From Spirillospora albida (GTDB lineage Bacteria > Actinomycetota > Actinomycetes > Streptosporangiales > Streptosporangiaceae), in contig NZ_JOFJ01000021.1 in the NCBI RefSeq assembly GCF_000718255.1, positions 25,085 to 89,084 on the forward strand: DNA of 64,000 nt, given 5' to 3'. Below are positions 16,345-24,798 of this stretch, in pieces. Both the position numbers and the translations under genes were made by a program. Each line of letters starts with the position of its first letter. Position 1 is the first letter of the stretch. Under the pieces are notes generated by a model. That model ran no database searches, was not told where the DNA came from, and was given only the letters and a program-made list of their open reading frames with translations.

Positions 16345-17391
16345 TCAGGAGGCGTTCTTCTCCGCGTCCCTCTCGGCGGCCAGTTCCAGCGCGATGTCGA
16401 TGAGCTGGTCCTCCTGCCCGCCGATGAGCTTGCGCTCGCCGGCGCGGACGAGGATCTGGGCGCCGGAGACGCCGTAGCGCTCGGCGTGCCGGGCGGCGTG
16501 CTTGAGGAAGCTGGAGTACACGCCCGCGTAACCCATCATGATCTCCATGCGGCCGAGGAGGCACTCGGAGTCCATGACGGGGCGGACGACGTCCTCCGCC
16601 GCGTCCACGATCTTCATGACGTCGATGCCGGTGCGGATGCCGAGCTTCTCGCAGACGGCGACGAACGCCTCGACGGGGGTGTTGCCCGCGCCGGCGCCGA
16701 GCCGGCGGACCGACCCGTCGATCTGCTTCGCCCCGGCCCGGACGGCGAGGACGCTGTTGGCGACGCCGAGGCCGAGGTTCTCGTGGCCGTGGAAGCCGAC
16801 CTGCGCGTCGTCGCCGAGTTCGGTGACGAGGGCGGCGATGCGGTCGGAGGTGTCCTCCATGATGAGGGCGCCCGCCGAGTCGACGACGTACACGCACTGG
16901 CAGCCCGCGTCCGCCATGATGCGGGCCTGCTTCGCGAGGACCTCCGGCGGCTGGGAGTGCGACATCATCAGGAAGCCGACGGTCTCCAGGCCGAGCTCGC
17001 GGGCGAGGCCGAAGTGCTGGACGGACACGTCCGCCTCGGTGCAGTGCGTCGCGATGCGGCACACGGACCCGCCGTTGTCGGCGGCCTCGCGGATGTCGTC
17101 CTTGACGCCGACGCCCGGCAGCATCAGGAATGCGATCTTGGCCTGGGTGGCGGTCTTCACCGCTGCCTTGATCAGCTCCTGCTCGGGCGTCCTGGAGAAC
17201 CCGTAGGTGAAGGACGAGCCGCCAAGGCCGTCGCCGTGCGTGACCTCGATGACGGGGACGCCCGCCGCGTCCAGCGCCGCGACGACGTCCACGACGTGCT
17301 CCAGCGTGAACTGGTGGCGCTTGGCGTGCGAGCCGTCCCGCAGCGAGGAGTCGGTGATCCGGATGTCGAGGGTGCCGGAGTAGGGCGCCAT
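16345..17391 (-). CDS. hsaF: 4-hydroxy-2-oxovalerate/4-hydroxy-2-oxohexanoate aldolase HsaF
   Basis: A 348-residue class II pyruvate aldolase of the DmpG/BphI/HsaF family. It splits 4-hydroxy-2-oxohexanoate (from steroid rings A/B) into pyruvate and propanal. Family motifs seen: ITDSSLRDGSHAKRHQF at the start of the TIM barrel (Arg and Asp of the active site), VGFHGHENLGLGVANS with the metal-binding HxH, and the C-terminal DmpG-communication helices. The product is channelled to HsaG, encoded one base upstream in the same operon. ATG 17391 begins MAPYSGTLDIRITD; a longer frame to 17439 adds only basic residues and overlaps hsaG. Confidence 0.93.
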   Translation of the reverse strand: MAPYSGTLDIRITDSSLRDGSHAKRHQFTLEHVVDVVAALDAAGVPVIEVTHGDGLGGSSFTYGFSRTPEQELIKAAVKTATQAKIAFLMLPGVGVKDDIREAADNGGSVCRIATHCTEADVSVQHFGLARELGLETVGFLMMSHSQPPEVLAKQARIMADAGCQCVYVVDSAGALIMEDTSDRIAALVTELGDDAQVGFHGHENLGLGVANSVLAVRAGAKQIDGSVRRLGAGAGNTPVEAFVAVCEKLGIRTGIDVMKIVDAAEDVVRPVMDSECLLGRMEIMMGYAGVYSSFLKHAARHAERYGVSGAQILVRAGERKLIGGQEDQLIDIALELAAERDAEKNAS

Positions 17392-17392
17392 C

Positions 17393-18292
17393 TCAGTCCT
17401 CCTTCGCGGTGATCTGCGCGGCGAACGCCTCGCCGACACGGGTCGCGGCGGCGGTCATGATGTCGAGGTTGCCGGAGTAGGGCGGCAGGAAGTCGCCGGC
17501 GCCCTCGATCTCCAGGAAGACCGCGACGCGCGCCATCCCGCCGTTGACGTCGGACGGCTCGTCGAACTGCGGCTCGGCGCGCAGCCGGTAGCCGGGCACG
17601 TAGCCCTGGACCTCGGCGACCACGTCGTGGATCGATTCGAGGATCTTGTCGCGGTCGGCGTCGGGCGCGATCGAGCAGAAGATCGTGTCGCGCATCATCA
17701 CGGGCGGCTCGGCCGGGTTCAGAATGATGATCGCCTTGCCGCGCTTCGCGCCGCCGATCGTCTCGATGCCCTTGGCGGTGGTGCGGGTGAACTCGTCGAT
17801 GTTCGCGCGGGTGCCGGGGCCGGCGGACACCGACGACACGGACGCGACGATCTCGGCGTAGTCGACCTCGGCGACCCGGGACACCGCGTAGACCATGGGG
17901 ATCGTGGCCTGGCCGCCGCAGGTGATGAGGTTGACGTTCGGGGCGTCCAGGTGGGCGCGCAGGTTGGCCGGCGGGATGATCGCGGGGCCGACGGCGGCGG
18001 GCGTCAGGTCGATCGCCGTGATGCCCGCCTCCCGGTAGCGGGGCGCGGCGGCGCGGTGCACGTAGGCCGAGGTGGCCTCGAAGACGAGGTCGGGCGGCTC
18101 GGGCCGGGACAGCAGCCAGTCGATGCCCTCGGCGCTGGCCTCCAGCCCCAGCTTGGCGGCGCGGGCGAGGCCCTCGCTCCCGGGGTCGACGCCGACCATG
18201 TAGCGGGGCTCGATGTTCTCGCTGCGCAGCAGCTTGTAGAGCAGGTCGGTGCCGATGTTGCCGGGGCCGACGATCGCGGCGGTCGCCGCCAT
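17393..18292 (-). CDS. hsaG: Acylating acetaldehyde/propanal dehydrogenase HsaG
   Basis: A 299-residue CoA-acylating aldehyde dehydrogenase of the DmpF/BphJ/HsaG type, turning propanal from HsaF into propionyl-CoA with NAD+. The N-terminal nucleotide motif AIVGPGNIGTDLLYKLLR (6-23) and the catalytic cysteine in NLITCGGQATIPMV are both present, with later SGPGTRANIDEFT-type substrate loop features. Length is normal. It lies between hsaE and hsaF in the order expected of a meta-cleavage lower pathway. Confidence 0.93.
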   Translation of the reverse strand: MAATAAIVGPGNIGTDLLYKLLRSENIEPRYMVGVDPGSEGLARAAKLGLEASAEGIDWLLSRPEPPDLVFEATSAYVHRAAAPRYREAGITAIDLTPAAVGPAIIPPANLRAHLDAPNVNLITCGGQATIPMVYAVSRVAEVDYAEIVASVSSVSAGPGTRANIDEFTRTTAKGIETIGGAKRGKAIIILNPAEPPVMMRDTIFCSIAPDADRDKILESIHDVVAEVQGYVPGYRLRAEPQFDEPSDVNGGMARVAVFLEIEGAGDFLPPYSGNLDIMTAAATRVGEAFAAQITAKED

Positions 18293-18301
18293 GGTTTCCT
18301 C

Positions 18302-19084
18302 CTATTTGAAGGTGAGCGAGACGGAGCCGAGATCGGTGAAGTCGGCGGTGAAGGTCTGCCCCGCGGCGACGTCGATCGCGCGGGTGCAGGAGCCGGGCAG
18401 GACGACGTGCCCGGCGTGCAGGCGGACGCCGAATGAGGCTACCTTGCGGGCGAGCCAGGCCACGGCGATCACGGGGTCGCCGAGGACGGCGTCGGAGCGT
18501 CCGGAGACGACGAACTCGCCGTCGCGCCGGAGGGTCGCGTCGATCGCCTTCAGGTCGAGGTCCTTCGGGGAGCGGCCCTCGCCGATCACGTACCCGGCGG
18601 ACGACGCGTTGTCGGCGATGGTGTCCTCGAGCTTGATCCTCCAGTCGGCGATGCGGCTGTCGATCAGCTCCAGGGCGGGGACGACGCGCTCGGTGGCGGC
18701 GATGACGTCCGCCTCGGTGCAGTCCTCGCCGGGCAGGTCGGCGCCGAGCACGAACCCGACCTCGACCTCGACGCGCGGGCGGCAGTACCGGTCGGCGGCG
18801 ACGGGCTCGCCCTCGGACAGGGCCATGTCGCCGAGCAGGTGGCCGTAGTCGGGCTCGTCCACGCCCATCATCTGCTGCATGGCCTTGGACGACAGGCCGA
18901 CCTTGTGGCCGTGGACGACCGCGCCCGCGTCCAGCCGCCGCCGGATGTTGACGAGCTGGATCTCGTAGGCGTCGACCACGTCGATGCCCGGATACGTCTC
19001 CGTGAGGGGCGCGATCGGCGATCGTTCCAGCTCCGCGGCCCAGAGCCGGTCCGCGACCTCGCGGCGCCGTTCGTTGGTCAGCAT
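18302..19084 (-). CDS. hsaE: 2-hydroxypenta/hexa-2,4-dienoate hydratase HsaE
   Basis: A 260-residue hydratase of the MhpD/HsaE family (fumarylacetoacetase-like C-terminal fold). It hydrates 2-hydroxyhexa-2,4-dienoate to 4-hydroxy-2-oxohexanoate, the substrate of HsaF. Conserved blocks are VHGHKVGLSSKAMQQMMGV, RVEVEVGFVLGADLPG with metal-binding Glu residues, and ALELIDSRIADWRIKLEDTIADNASS. First gene of the hsaE-hsaG-hsaF operon. ATG 19084 was chosen over an upstream frame because MLTNERRREVADRLWAAE starts the family alignment; no strong ribosome site is visible. The divergent region upstream contains two palindromes. Confidence 0.92.
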   Translation of the reverse strand: MLTNERRREVADRLWAAELERSPIAPLTETYPGIDVVDAYEIQLVNIRRRLDAGAVVHGHKVGLSSKAMQQMMGVDEPDYGHLLGDMALSEGEPVAADRYCRPRVEVEVGFVLGADLPGEDCTEADVIAATERVVPALELIDSRIADWRIKLEDTIADNASSAGYVIGEGRSPKDLDLKAIDATLRRDGEFVVSGRSDAVLGDPVIAVAWLARKVASFGVRLHAGHVVLPGSCTRAIDVAAGQTFTADFTDLGSVSLTFK

Positions 19085-19125
19085 GCCCGTGACGCTACGA
19101 GCCGCTCCGCGCCGACGCTCGTTCG

Positions 19126-19142
19126 GTCCCACTGGGCGGGAG
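19126..19142. promoter_or_regulatory. Steroid-operon palindrome, copy 1 (hsaE / fadE31-like promoters)
   Basis: GTCCCACTGGGCGGGAG fits the 17-bp consensus GTCCCRCTSACCGGGAS repeated at nine places in the window. It lies 42 bases upstream of hsaE and 64 bases upstream of the divergent acyl-CoA dehydrogenase gene. Confidence 0.6.
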
Positions 19143-19170
19143 GGCCCTTCACCGCGACGGGCCGCGTACT

Positions 19171-19188
19171 CTACCAAACAGTTGTTAG
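19171..19188. promoter_or_regulatory. Imperfect palindrome ahead of the fadE31-like gene
   Basis: CTACCAAACAGTTGTTAG is symmetric at 12 of 18 positions (CTAnCAA...TTGnTAG) in an AT-rich patch 18-35 bases ahead of the ATG at 19206. The CAA-N4-TTG core loosely recalls the mycobacterial KstR2 operator core, and the genes flanking it are KstR2-regulon members in mycobacteria; the identity is speculative. A clear GGGGAGG ribosome site follows. Confidence 0.4.
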
Positions 19189-19205
19189 AAAATTGGGGAG
19201 GCTCA

Positions 19206-20336
19206 ATGGATCTCGATTTCGGGCCGGAGGACGCGGCCTTCCGCGCCGAGGTGCGGGACTGGCTGCGCGCGCACGTGCCCGCCGAGCCGCTCCCGTCCCT
19301 GGAGACCGAGGAGGGCTTCGCCGCCCACCGGGAGTGGGAGAAGGCCCTCGGCGGCGCGCGCCTCGGCGTCGTGTCGTGGCCGCGCGAGTACGGCGGGCGC
19401 GGCGCGTCCCTCCTCCAGTGGCTGGTCTTCGAGGAGGAGTACTACGCGGCGGGCGCGCCGGGACGGGTCAGCCAGAACGGCATCAACCTCCTCGCGCCGA
19501 CGCTGCTGGAGCACGGCACGTCCGAGCAGCTCACCCGGATCCTGCCGCCGATGGCGGCGGGCGAGGTGATCTGGGCGCAGGCGTGGTCGGAGCCGGGCGC
19601 GGGCAGCGATCTCGCGTCGCTGCGCGCCACCGCCACCCGCGCCGACGGCGGCTGGCTCCTGGACGGCCAGAAGACGTGGAGCTCCCGCGCCGCGTTCGCC
19701 GACCGGGGCTTCGGCCTGTTCCGCTCCGACCCCGAGTCGGAGCGGCACCGGGGGCTGACGTACCTGATGTTCCCCCTCGACGCCGAGGGAGTGACGGTGC
19801 GCCCGATCGGGCGGCTCGACGGCAAGCCCGCGTTCGCCGAACTGTTCCTCGACAAGGTGTTCGTCCCGGACGCCGACGTCATCGGCGCCCCCGGCGACGG
19901 CTGGCGGGTCGCGATGAGCACCGCCGGGAACGAGCGCGGCCTCACGCTCCGCTCCCCCGGCCGGTTCACCGCCGCGACCGAGCGGCTCGTCGGCCTGTGG
20001 AAGGAGCGCGCAGACCCGTCCGACACGGCGATGCGCGACCGGGTCGCGGACGCGTGGATCCGCTCGCGCGCCTACCGGCTCAAGGGCTTCGAGACGATCT
20101 CCCGGTCGGACGACATCGGGTCCGAGTCGTCCCTGAACAAGATCTACTGGTCGGAGCTGGACGTGGCGCTGCACGAGACGGCGCTCGACCTGCTCGGCGC
20201 CGACGGGGAGCTGGAGTCGGAGTGGCTGGAGAACTACGTGTTCTCCCTCGCCGGCCCCATCTACGCGGGCACCAACGAGATCCAGCGCAACGTGATCGCC
20301 GAGCGGCTGCTCGGCCTGCCGAGGGGGGCCCGGTGA
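19206..20336 (+). CDS. Acyl-CoA dehydrogenase alpha-type subunit, FadE31-like
   Basis: A 376-residue acyl-CoA dehydrogenase of the steroid heterotetramer type. Features include VSWPREYGGRGASLLQWLVFEEEY, WAQAWSEPGAGSDLASLRA (FAD/acyl-CoA contact), a full DGQKTWSSRAAFADRGFGLFRS middle domain and the C-terminal GPIYAGTNEIQRNVIAERLLGLPR. Length and these blocks resemble mycobacterial FadE31, implicated in degradation of the C/D-ring propanoate HIP-CoA. The next gene is a 306-residue partner that overlaps by four bases, as expected of an alpha2beta2 enzyme. Adjacent fadD3 on the opposite strand supports a HIP-pathway role. Exact substrate is inferred. Confidence 0.85.
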   Translation: MDLDFGPEDAAFRAEVRDWLRAHVPAEPLPSLETEEGFAAHREWEKALGGARLGVVSWPREYGGRGASLLQWLVFEEEYYAAGAPGRVSQNGINLLAPTLLEHGTSEQLTRILPPMAAGEVIWAQAWSEPGAGSDLASLRATATRADGGWLLDGQKTWSSRAAFADRGFGLFRSDPESERHRGLTYLMFPLDAEGVTVRPIGRLDGKPAFAELFLDKVFVPDADVIGAPGDGWRVAMSTAGNERGLTLRSPGRFTAATERLVGLWKERADPSDTAMRDRVADAWIRSRAYRLKGFETISRSDDIGSESSLNKIYWSELDVALHETALDLLGADGELESEWLENYVFSLAGPIYAGTNEIQRNVIAERLLGLPRGAR

Positions 20337-21253
20337 GGTTCGTCCTGTCCGCCGAGCAGAAGCTGTTCGCCGAGACGCTCCGCAAGCTGCTCGCCGACGC
20401 GGGCACCGCGGCGGCGGCCCGCGCCTGGGCCGCCGGCGACCGCGCGCCCGGCAGGCGGCTGTGGGCGTCGGTCGCCGAGACCGGCCTGTTCGCGCTGGCC
20501 GTCGCGGAGGAGCACGGCGGCGCCGGGCCGCTCCCCGTCGAGGTCGTCACGGCCGTCGAGGAGCTGGGCCGGTCCGCCGCGCCCGGCCCGTACGTCGAGA
20601 CCCTGGCCGCCGCCGAACTGCTGGGCCGCACCGGGGGCTCCCTGGCCGGGACGTGGCTGCCGCGGATCGCGGAGGGCGAGGCGGTCGTCTCGCTGGCCGT
20701 CCCGTACGCGCTGGACGCCGACGCCGCCGACCTCGTCCTGGACGGGGAGGGCCGCGAGGCCGCGGTGACCGGGGACGTGCGCACGTCGCTCGACCCCGCC
20801 CGCCGCCTGTTCGCGGTCGAGGGCGGCGGGGACCCGACCGACTTCGGCGTGCTGCTGTGCGCGGCGCAGCAGCTCGGCATCGGGCAGGCGCTGCTTGAGG
20901 TGTCCGTCGACTACGCGAGGACGCGGCGGCAGTTCGGCCGCGCCATCGGCGAGTACCAGGCGCTCAAGCACCATCTGGCGAACGTCATGGTGGAGCTGGA
21001 GTTCGCGCGGCCGCTGCTGCGCGGCGCGGCGCTCGCGTACGGGACGCCGGAGTTCACCCGGGACGTGTCCGCCGCGAAGGTCGCCGCGTCCGAGGCGTCC
21101 TACCTGGCCGCCAAGACCGCCCTCCAGGTGCACGGCGCCATCGGCTACACCGACGAGTACGACCCGTCGCTGTGGATCCGCAAGGCGCGCGCCCTGTACT
21201 CGGCGTGGGGCTCCCCCGCCGAGCACCGGGCACGGGTCATGCGCGCTCTCTGA
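20333..21253 (+). CDS. Acyl-CoA dehydrogenase beta-type subunit, FadE32-like
   Basis: A 306-residue short acyl-CoA dehydrogenase subunit. The N-terminal half is reduced relative to complete enzymes (the middle beta-domain is shortened after EAVVSLAVPYALDADAADLVLDG), while the C-terminal helical domain is intact: ARTRRQFGRAIGEYQALKHHLANVMVELE and KTALQVHGAIGYTDEYDPSLWIRKA. This is typical of the beta subunit in steroid ACADs such as FadE32/FadE33. The start is GTG at 20333, sharing GTGA with the stop of the preceding gene. It ends 17 bases into the 3' end of the convergent fadD3. Confidence 0.83.
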   Translation: MRFVLSAEQKLFAETLRKLLADAGTAAAARAWAAGDRAPGRRLWASVAETGLFALAVAEEHGGAGPLPVEVVTAVEELGRSAAPGPYVETLAAAELLGRTGGSLAGTWLPRIAEGEAVVSLAVPYALDADAADLVLDGEGREAAVTGDVRTSLDPARRLFAVEGGGDPTDFGVLLCAAQQLGIGQALLEVSVDYARTRRQFGRAIGEYQALKHHLANVMVELEFARPLLRGAALAYGTPEFTRDVSAAKVAASEASYLAAKTALQVHGAIGYTDEYDPSLWIRKARALYSAWGSPAEHRARVMRAL

Positions 21254-22805
21254 GCTCCACCCGGCGGACCTTGCCGGACGCGGTCTTCGGGAGGTCGTCC
21301 ACCAGGACGACCTCCCGGGGGACCTTGAAGTTCGCGAGCCGCTCGCGGCAGTGCGCGATCAGCTCCTCGGGCGCGGCGGTCCTGCCGGGGCGCAGCCGGA
21401 CGTAGGCGCGGCCGACCTCGCCCATCCGCGCGTCGGGCACGCCGACGACACCGGACTCGGCGACCGCGTCGTGCCGGGCGAGGACGTCCTCGATCTCGGC
21501 CGGGTACACGTTGAAGCCGCCGACGACGAACATCTCCTTCGTCCGGCCGGTGATGCGGAGGTTGCCGCGCCCGTCCAGCCGGCCCTGGTCGCCCGTGTCG
21601 AGCCACCCGTCGCGGATCGTCTCCGCCGTGGCGTCCGGATCGTCCAGGTAGCCGAGCATGACGTTGTAGCCCCGGACGAGGATCGCGCCGTCGGTTCCCG
21701 CCGGGACCTCCGCGCCCTTCTCGTCCACGATCTTCACCTCGACGTCCTCGATCGGCCGGCCGCAGGTCGTCGCGATCGTCTCGTCGTCGTCGTCCAGCGA
21801 GCAGGCCGTGACGGTACCGGACGACTCGGTCAGCCCGTACGCGGTGATGACCTGCGGGAACAGCTCCGCTCGGATGCGCTGCACGAGCGCGACGGGAACG
21901 TCCGCGGCGCCCGTGACGGCGAGCCGCAGGGAGGACAGGTCGCGGTCGGCGCGGCCGGGCGCGTCCAGCAGCGACGTGTAGATCGTGGGCGGGCCGGGCA
22001 GGACGGTGATCCTCTCCTGCTCGATCAGCCGCATCGTCTGGCCGGGCTCGAAGACCCGCTGGAGCACCATCGTGGCGCCGCGCAGCAGGCACGCCAGCAC
22101 GCCCGCCTTGTAGCCGAACGAGTGGAACATCGGGTTGACGATCAGGTACCGGTCGCCCTCGGAGAGGCCGTTCCGGTTCGTCCACGCGGAGTACGTCCGG
22201 ACGTTCTGCTCGTGCGTGACCATGGCGCCCTTGGGGCGGCCCGTCGTCCCGGACGTGAACAGGATGTCGGCGACGTCGCCCGGCTCGACGCTCGCGATGC
22301 TCTCGTCGATCTCCTCGCTCGAGTAGTCGGTGCCGGTCTCGATGAACCCCTCCCAGCCCATGACGCCCGCGCGCTCTTCGCCGTTGAACGTGACGACGGC
22401 CTCCAGGTCCGGCAGGCCGGGGACCTCGCCGTCGCCGTCCATGCCGAGCATGCCCGGATAGTCGAGGCCGAGGAAGCCGTCCTCGATGAAGAGGACCTTC
22501 ACCTTCGCCCTGGACAGGGGCCAGCGCGCCTCGTCGCCCTTGTAGCGGGTGTTGATCGGGACGAGCACCGCGCCCGCGCCCATCGCGCCGAGCACGGCCG
22601 CGATCCACCGCACACCGTTCGGCGCCCAGATCGCGATCCGGTCGCCCTTCCCCACGCCCGCCGCCAGGAACGCGGCGGTGGCCTCCCGCGCCCGCTCGCG
22701 CAGCTCCGCGAACGTGACGCGGACGTCGCCGTCCACGACGGCCTCGGCGTCCGGGAACGCCTCCGCCGCGCGGGCGAGCACACCCGGAATGGTCAGTTCA
22801 CTCAT
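21237..22805 (-). CDS. fadD3: Acyl-CoA synthetase FadD3 (HIP-CoA ligase)
   Basis: A 522-residue AMP-forming acyl-CoA ligase. The P-loop-like motif ILFTSGTTGRPKGAM lies near 180; NPMFHSFGYKAGVLACLLRGAT, ITVLPGPPTIYTSLLDAP, AYGLTESSGTVTAC and GGFNVYPAEIEDVLARHDAV follow, with catalytic Lys in LPKTASGKVRR. The FHSFGYKAG and LPGPPTIYQ/TSLLD blocks closely follow mycobacterial FadD3, which activates the methyl-indanone propanoate HIP left after A/B-ring loss. It is the last gene of the long operon starting at 31260; its ATG overlaps the preceding stop (ATGA). Confidence 0.88.
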   Translation of the reverse strand: MSELTIPGVLARAAEAFPDAEAVVDGDVRVTFAELRERAREATAAFLAAGVGKGDRIAIWAPNGVRWIAAVLGAMGAGAVLVPINTRYKGDEARWPLSRAKVKVLFIEDGFLGLDYPGMLGMDGDGEVPGLPDLEAVVTFNGEERAGVMGWEGFIETGTDYSSEEIDESIASVEPGDVADILFTSGTTGRPKGAMVTHEQNVRTYSAWTNRNGLSEGDRYLIVNPMFHSFGYKAGVLACLLRGATMVLQRVFEPGQTMRLIEQERITVLPGPPTIYTSLLDAPGRADRDLSSLRLAVTGAADVPVALVQRIRAELFPQVITAYGLTESSGTVTACSLDDDDETIATTCGRPIEDVEVKIVDEKGAEVPAGTDGAILVRGYNVMLGYLDDPDATAETIRDGWLDTGDQGRLDGRGNLRITGRTKEMFVVGGFNVYPAEIEDVLARHDAVAESGVVGVPDARMGEVGRAYVRLRPGRTAAPEELIAHCRERLANFKVPREVVLVDDLPKTASGKVRRVELRERA

Positions 22806-23626
22806 GGAACCTCCTCGAACCTCACTCGGCCGGCGCTGAGGACCGTGGTGCCGTCGACCGCCGCCTCGAACCGGGCGCCGTCTCCCCCGCCCGTCCACGC
22901 CGCGAGCGTCAGCCGGTCGCCGGGGAACACCGGGGCGGCGAACCGGCCCTCCAGCTCCACCAGGTCTGCGGGGTGCGCGCCGGTCGCGGCGGCCAGCGGC
23001 AGCGTCACCGCGGCGAGCGTGCACAGCCCGTGCATGATGGGGCGCGGCATCCCGGCGACCTTCGCGGCGTCCGGGTCGATGTGCAGGTGGTGGCGGTCGC
23101 CGAGGAGCCGGTACAGCGCCGCCTGGTTCGGCTGCGTGGCGACCTGCGTCGTGTGGTCGGGGACGGCCTCCGGGCGCGTCGCCGCGGACGGCCCGCGCTC
23201 GCCGCCGAACGCGCCGCGTCCGGGCGCGAACAGCGACCAGGTGGCCTCGAAGTGGTCGCTCTCCACCGCGACGTCGAAGACCGCGGCGCGGCCCTTGTCC
23301 CAGACCTCCGCGACCCGCGCGTCCATCGTGATCTCGCCGGACGCGGGCAGCGGCCTCCGGACGGCCAGCCGCTGCGTGCCGTGCACCGCCGTGGTGACGT
23401 CGAACGCCCCGGCCGAGCCGAGCACGTCCGGCGCCCACTGCGCGAGCGTGAGGGCGAACGTCGGCAGGACGCGGAGGTCCCGCTCGAAGACGAGGTCGAG
23501 GTCGGCGGCCCGCGCGCCGACGGCGAGCGCGTACAGGATCGGCTTGGTGTCGTCGTAGGCGACGGTGCGCGTGCCGAGGTGGCGGCCGCGCCAGTCTCCG
23601 GCGTTCTTCACATCTGCGCCGTTCAC
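22802..23626 (-). CDS. MaoC-like enoyl-CoA hydratase (ChsH3/hydratase-2 type)
   Basis: A 274-residue double hot-dog protein of the hydratase-2 class. The N-terminal half is a degenerate hot dog (AVGARAADLDLVFERDLRVLPTFALTLAQW), and the C-terminal half carries the catalytic Asp/His pattern in YRLLGDRHHLHIDPDAAKVAGMPRPIMHGLCT. It resembles mycobacterial ChsH3 (Rv3538), a steroid enoyl-CoA hydratase. It lacks the dehydrogenase and SCP2 domains of the eukaryotic multifunctional enzyme. GTG at 23626 overlaps the ltp2 stop (GTGA). The position after ltp2 suggests a role in a side-chain or later ring beta-oxidation cycle. Confidence 0.8.
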   Translation of the reverse strand: MNGADVKNAGDWRGRHLGTRTVAYDDTKPILYALAVGARAADLDLVFERDLRVLPTFALTLAQWAPDVLGSAGAFDVTTAVHGTQRLAVRRPLPASGEITMDARVAEVWDKGRAAVFDVAVESDHFEATWSLFAPGRGAFGGERGPSAATRPEAVPDHTTQVATQPNQAALYRLLGDRHHLHIDPDAAKVAGMPRPIMHGLCTLAAVTLPLAAATGAHPADLVELEGRFAAPVFPGDRLTLAAWTGGGDGARFEAAVDGTTVLSAGRVRFEEVP

Positions 23627-24798
23627 GCGTCCGCTCCCAGCATCAGGCCGCTGGTCGGGACGCCCGTTCCCGCGGTGACCAGGACGGTGTGGATGTCGCG
23701 CGGCTGGTTCACGGACGTGCCGCGGATGAGCCGGACGGCCTCGGCGATGCCGTTCATGCCGTGAATGTACGCCTCGCCGAGCTGGCCGCCGTGGGTGTTC
23801 ATCGGCAGCCGCCCGTCCAGCTCCAGGTTGCCGTCCGCGATGAAGTCCTTCGCCTCGCCCTTGCCGCAGAATCCGAGCTCCTCGAGCTGCGGCAGGACGA
23901 GCGGGGTGAAGTGGTCGTACAGGATCGCGGCCTGCACGTCGGCGGGGGTGAGGCGGCTCTGCGCGTACAGCTGCCGCCCCACAAGGCCCATCTCCGGAAT
24001 GCCGGAGATCTCGGACCGGTAGTAGGACGTCATCATGTGCTGCTCGTTGCCGGACCCCTGCGCGGCGCCCCAGATCAGGGCGGGCTTGTGCGGCAGGTCG
24101 CGGGCGCGCTCGGCGGACACGACGACGAGCGCCTGGCCGCCGTCGCTCTCCTGGCAGCAGTCCAGGAGGCGGAGGGGCTCGGCGATCCAGCGGGACGCCT
24201 GGTGCTCCTCCAGGGTGATCGGCCGCTCGTAGAACCACGCCTTCGGGTTCGTCGCGGCGTGCCTGCGGTCGACGACGGAGACGCGGCCGAAGTCGGCGCT
24301 GGTCGCCCCGTACTCGTGCATGTACCGGCGGGCGAACATGGCGACCCACTGCGCGGGGGTCGACAGCCCGAACGGCGTCATCCACGAGTACGCGGCGCGG
24401 TCGGCGCTGACGTCCATCGGGCGGTTCGCCTGGCCCAGCCCGTACCGCTCGCCGGACCGTTCGTTGAACGCCCGGTAGCAGACGACGACGTCCGCGACGC
24501 CGGTCGCGACCGCCATCGCGGCCTGCTGGACGGTCGCGCACGCGGCGCCGCCCCCGTGCCCGATCCGGGAGAAGAACGTCAGCTCGCCGATGCCGAGGTT
24601 GCGGGCGATGTGGATCTCGGAGCTGGTGTCGGCGGTGAACGTCACCATGCCGTCCACGTCGGACGGCTCCAGCCCCGCGTCGGTGATCGCGGCGAGGACC
24701 GCCTCGCAGGCGAGCTGGAGCTCGCTGCGCCCCGACTCCTTGGAGAACTCGGTCGCGCCTATGCCGACGATGGCTGCCGCGCCTGGGAGCACGCTCAT
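23623..24798 (-). CDS. ltp2: Steroid side-chain retro-aldolase Ltp2 (thiolase-fold lipid-transfer protein)
   Basis: A 391-residue thiolase-superfamily protein without the thiolase catalytic cysteines, as in Ltp2. Ltp2 with the DUF35 domain of ChsH2 cleaves 17-hydroxy-3-oxopregnene-20-carboxyl-CoA to androstenedione and propionyl-CoA, completing side-chain removal. Seen: AIVGIGATEFSKESGRSELQLACEA, GHGGGAACATVQQAAMAVATG, DVQAAILYDHFTPLVLPQLEELGF and MNTHGGQLGEAYIHGMNGI. It follows chsH1 directly. A GGAAGGAG ribosome site gives seven bases to ATG 24798; GTG 24801 is an alternative. Confidence 0.92.
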   Translation of the reverse strand: MSVLPGAAAIVGIGATEFSKESGRSELQLACEAVLAAITDAGLEPSDVDGMVTFTADTSSEIHIARNLGIGELTFFSRIGHGGGAACATVQQAAMAVATGVADVVVCYRAFNERSGERYGLGQANRPMDVSADRAAYSWMTPFGLSTPAQWVAMFARRYMHEYGATSADFGRVSVVDRRHAATNPKAWFYERPITLEEHQASRWIAEPLRLLDCCQESDGGQALVVVSAERARDLPHKPALIWGAAQGSGNEQHMMTSYYRSEISGIPEMGLVGRQLYAQSRLTPADVQAAILYDHFTPLVLPQLEELGFCGKGEAKDFIADGNLELDGRLPMNTHGGQLGEAYIHGMNGIAEAVRLIRGTSVNQPRDIHTVLVTAGTGVPTSGLMLGADA

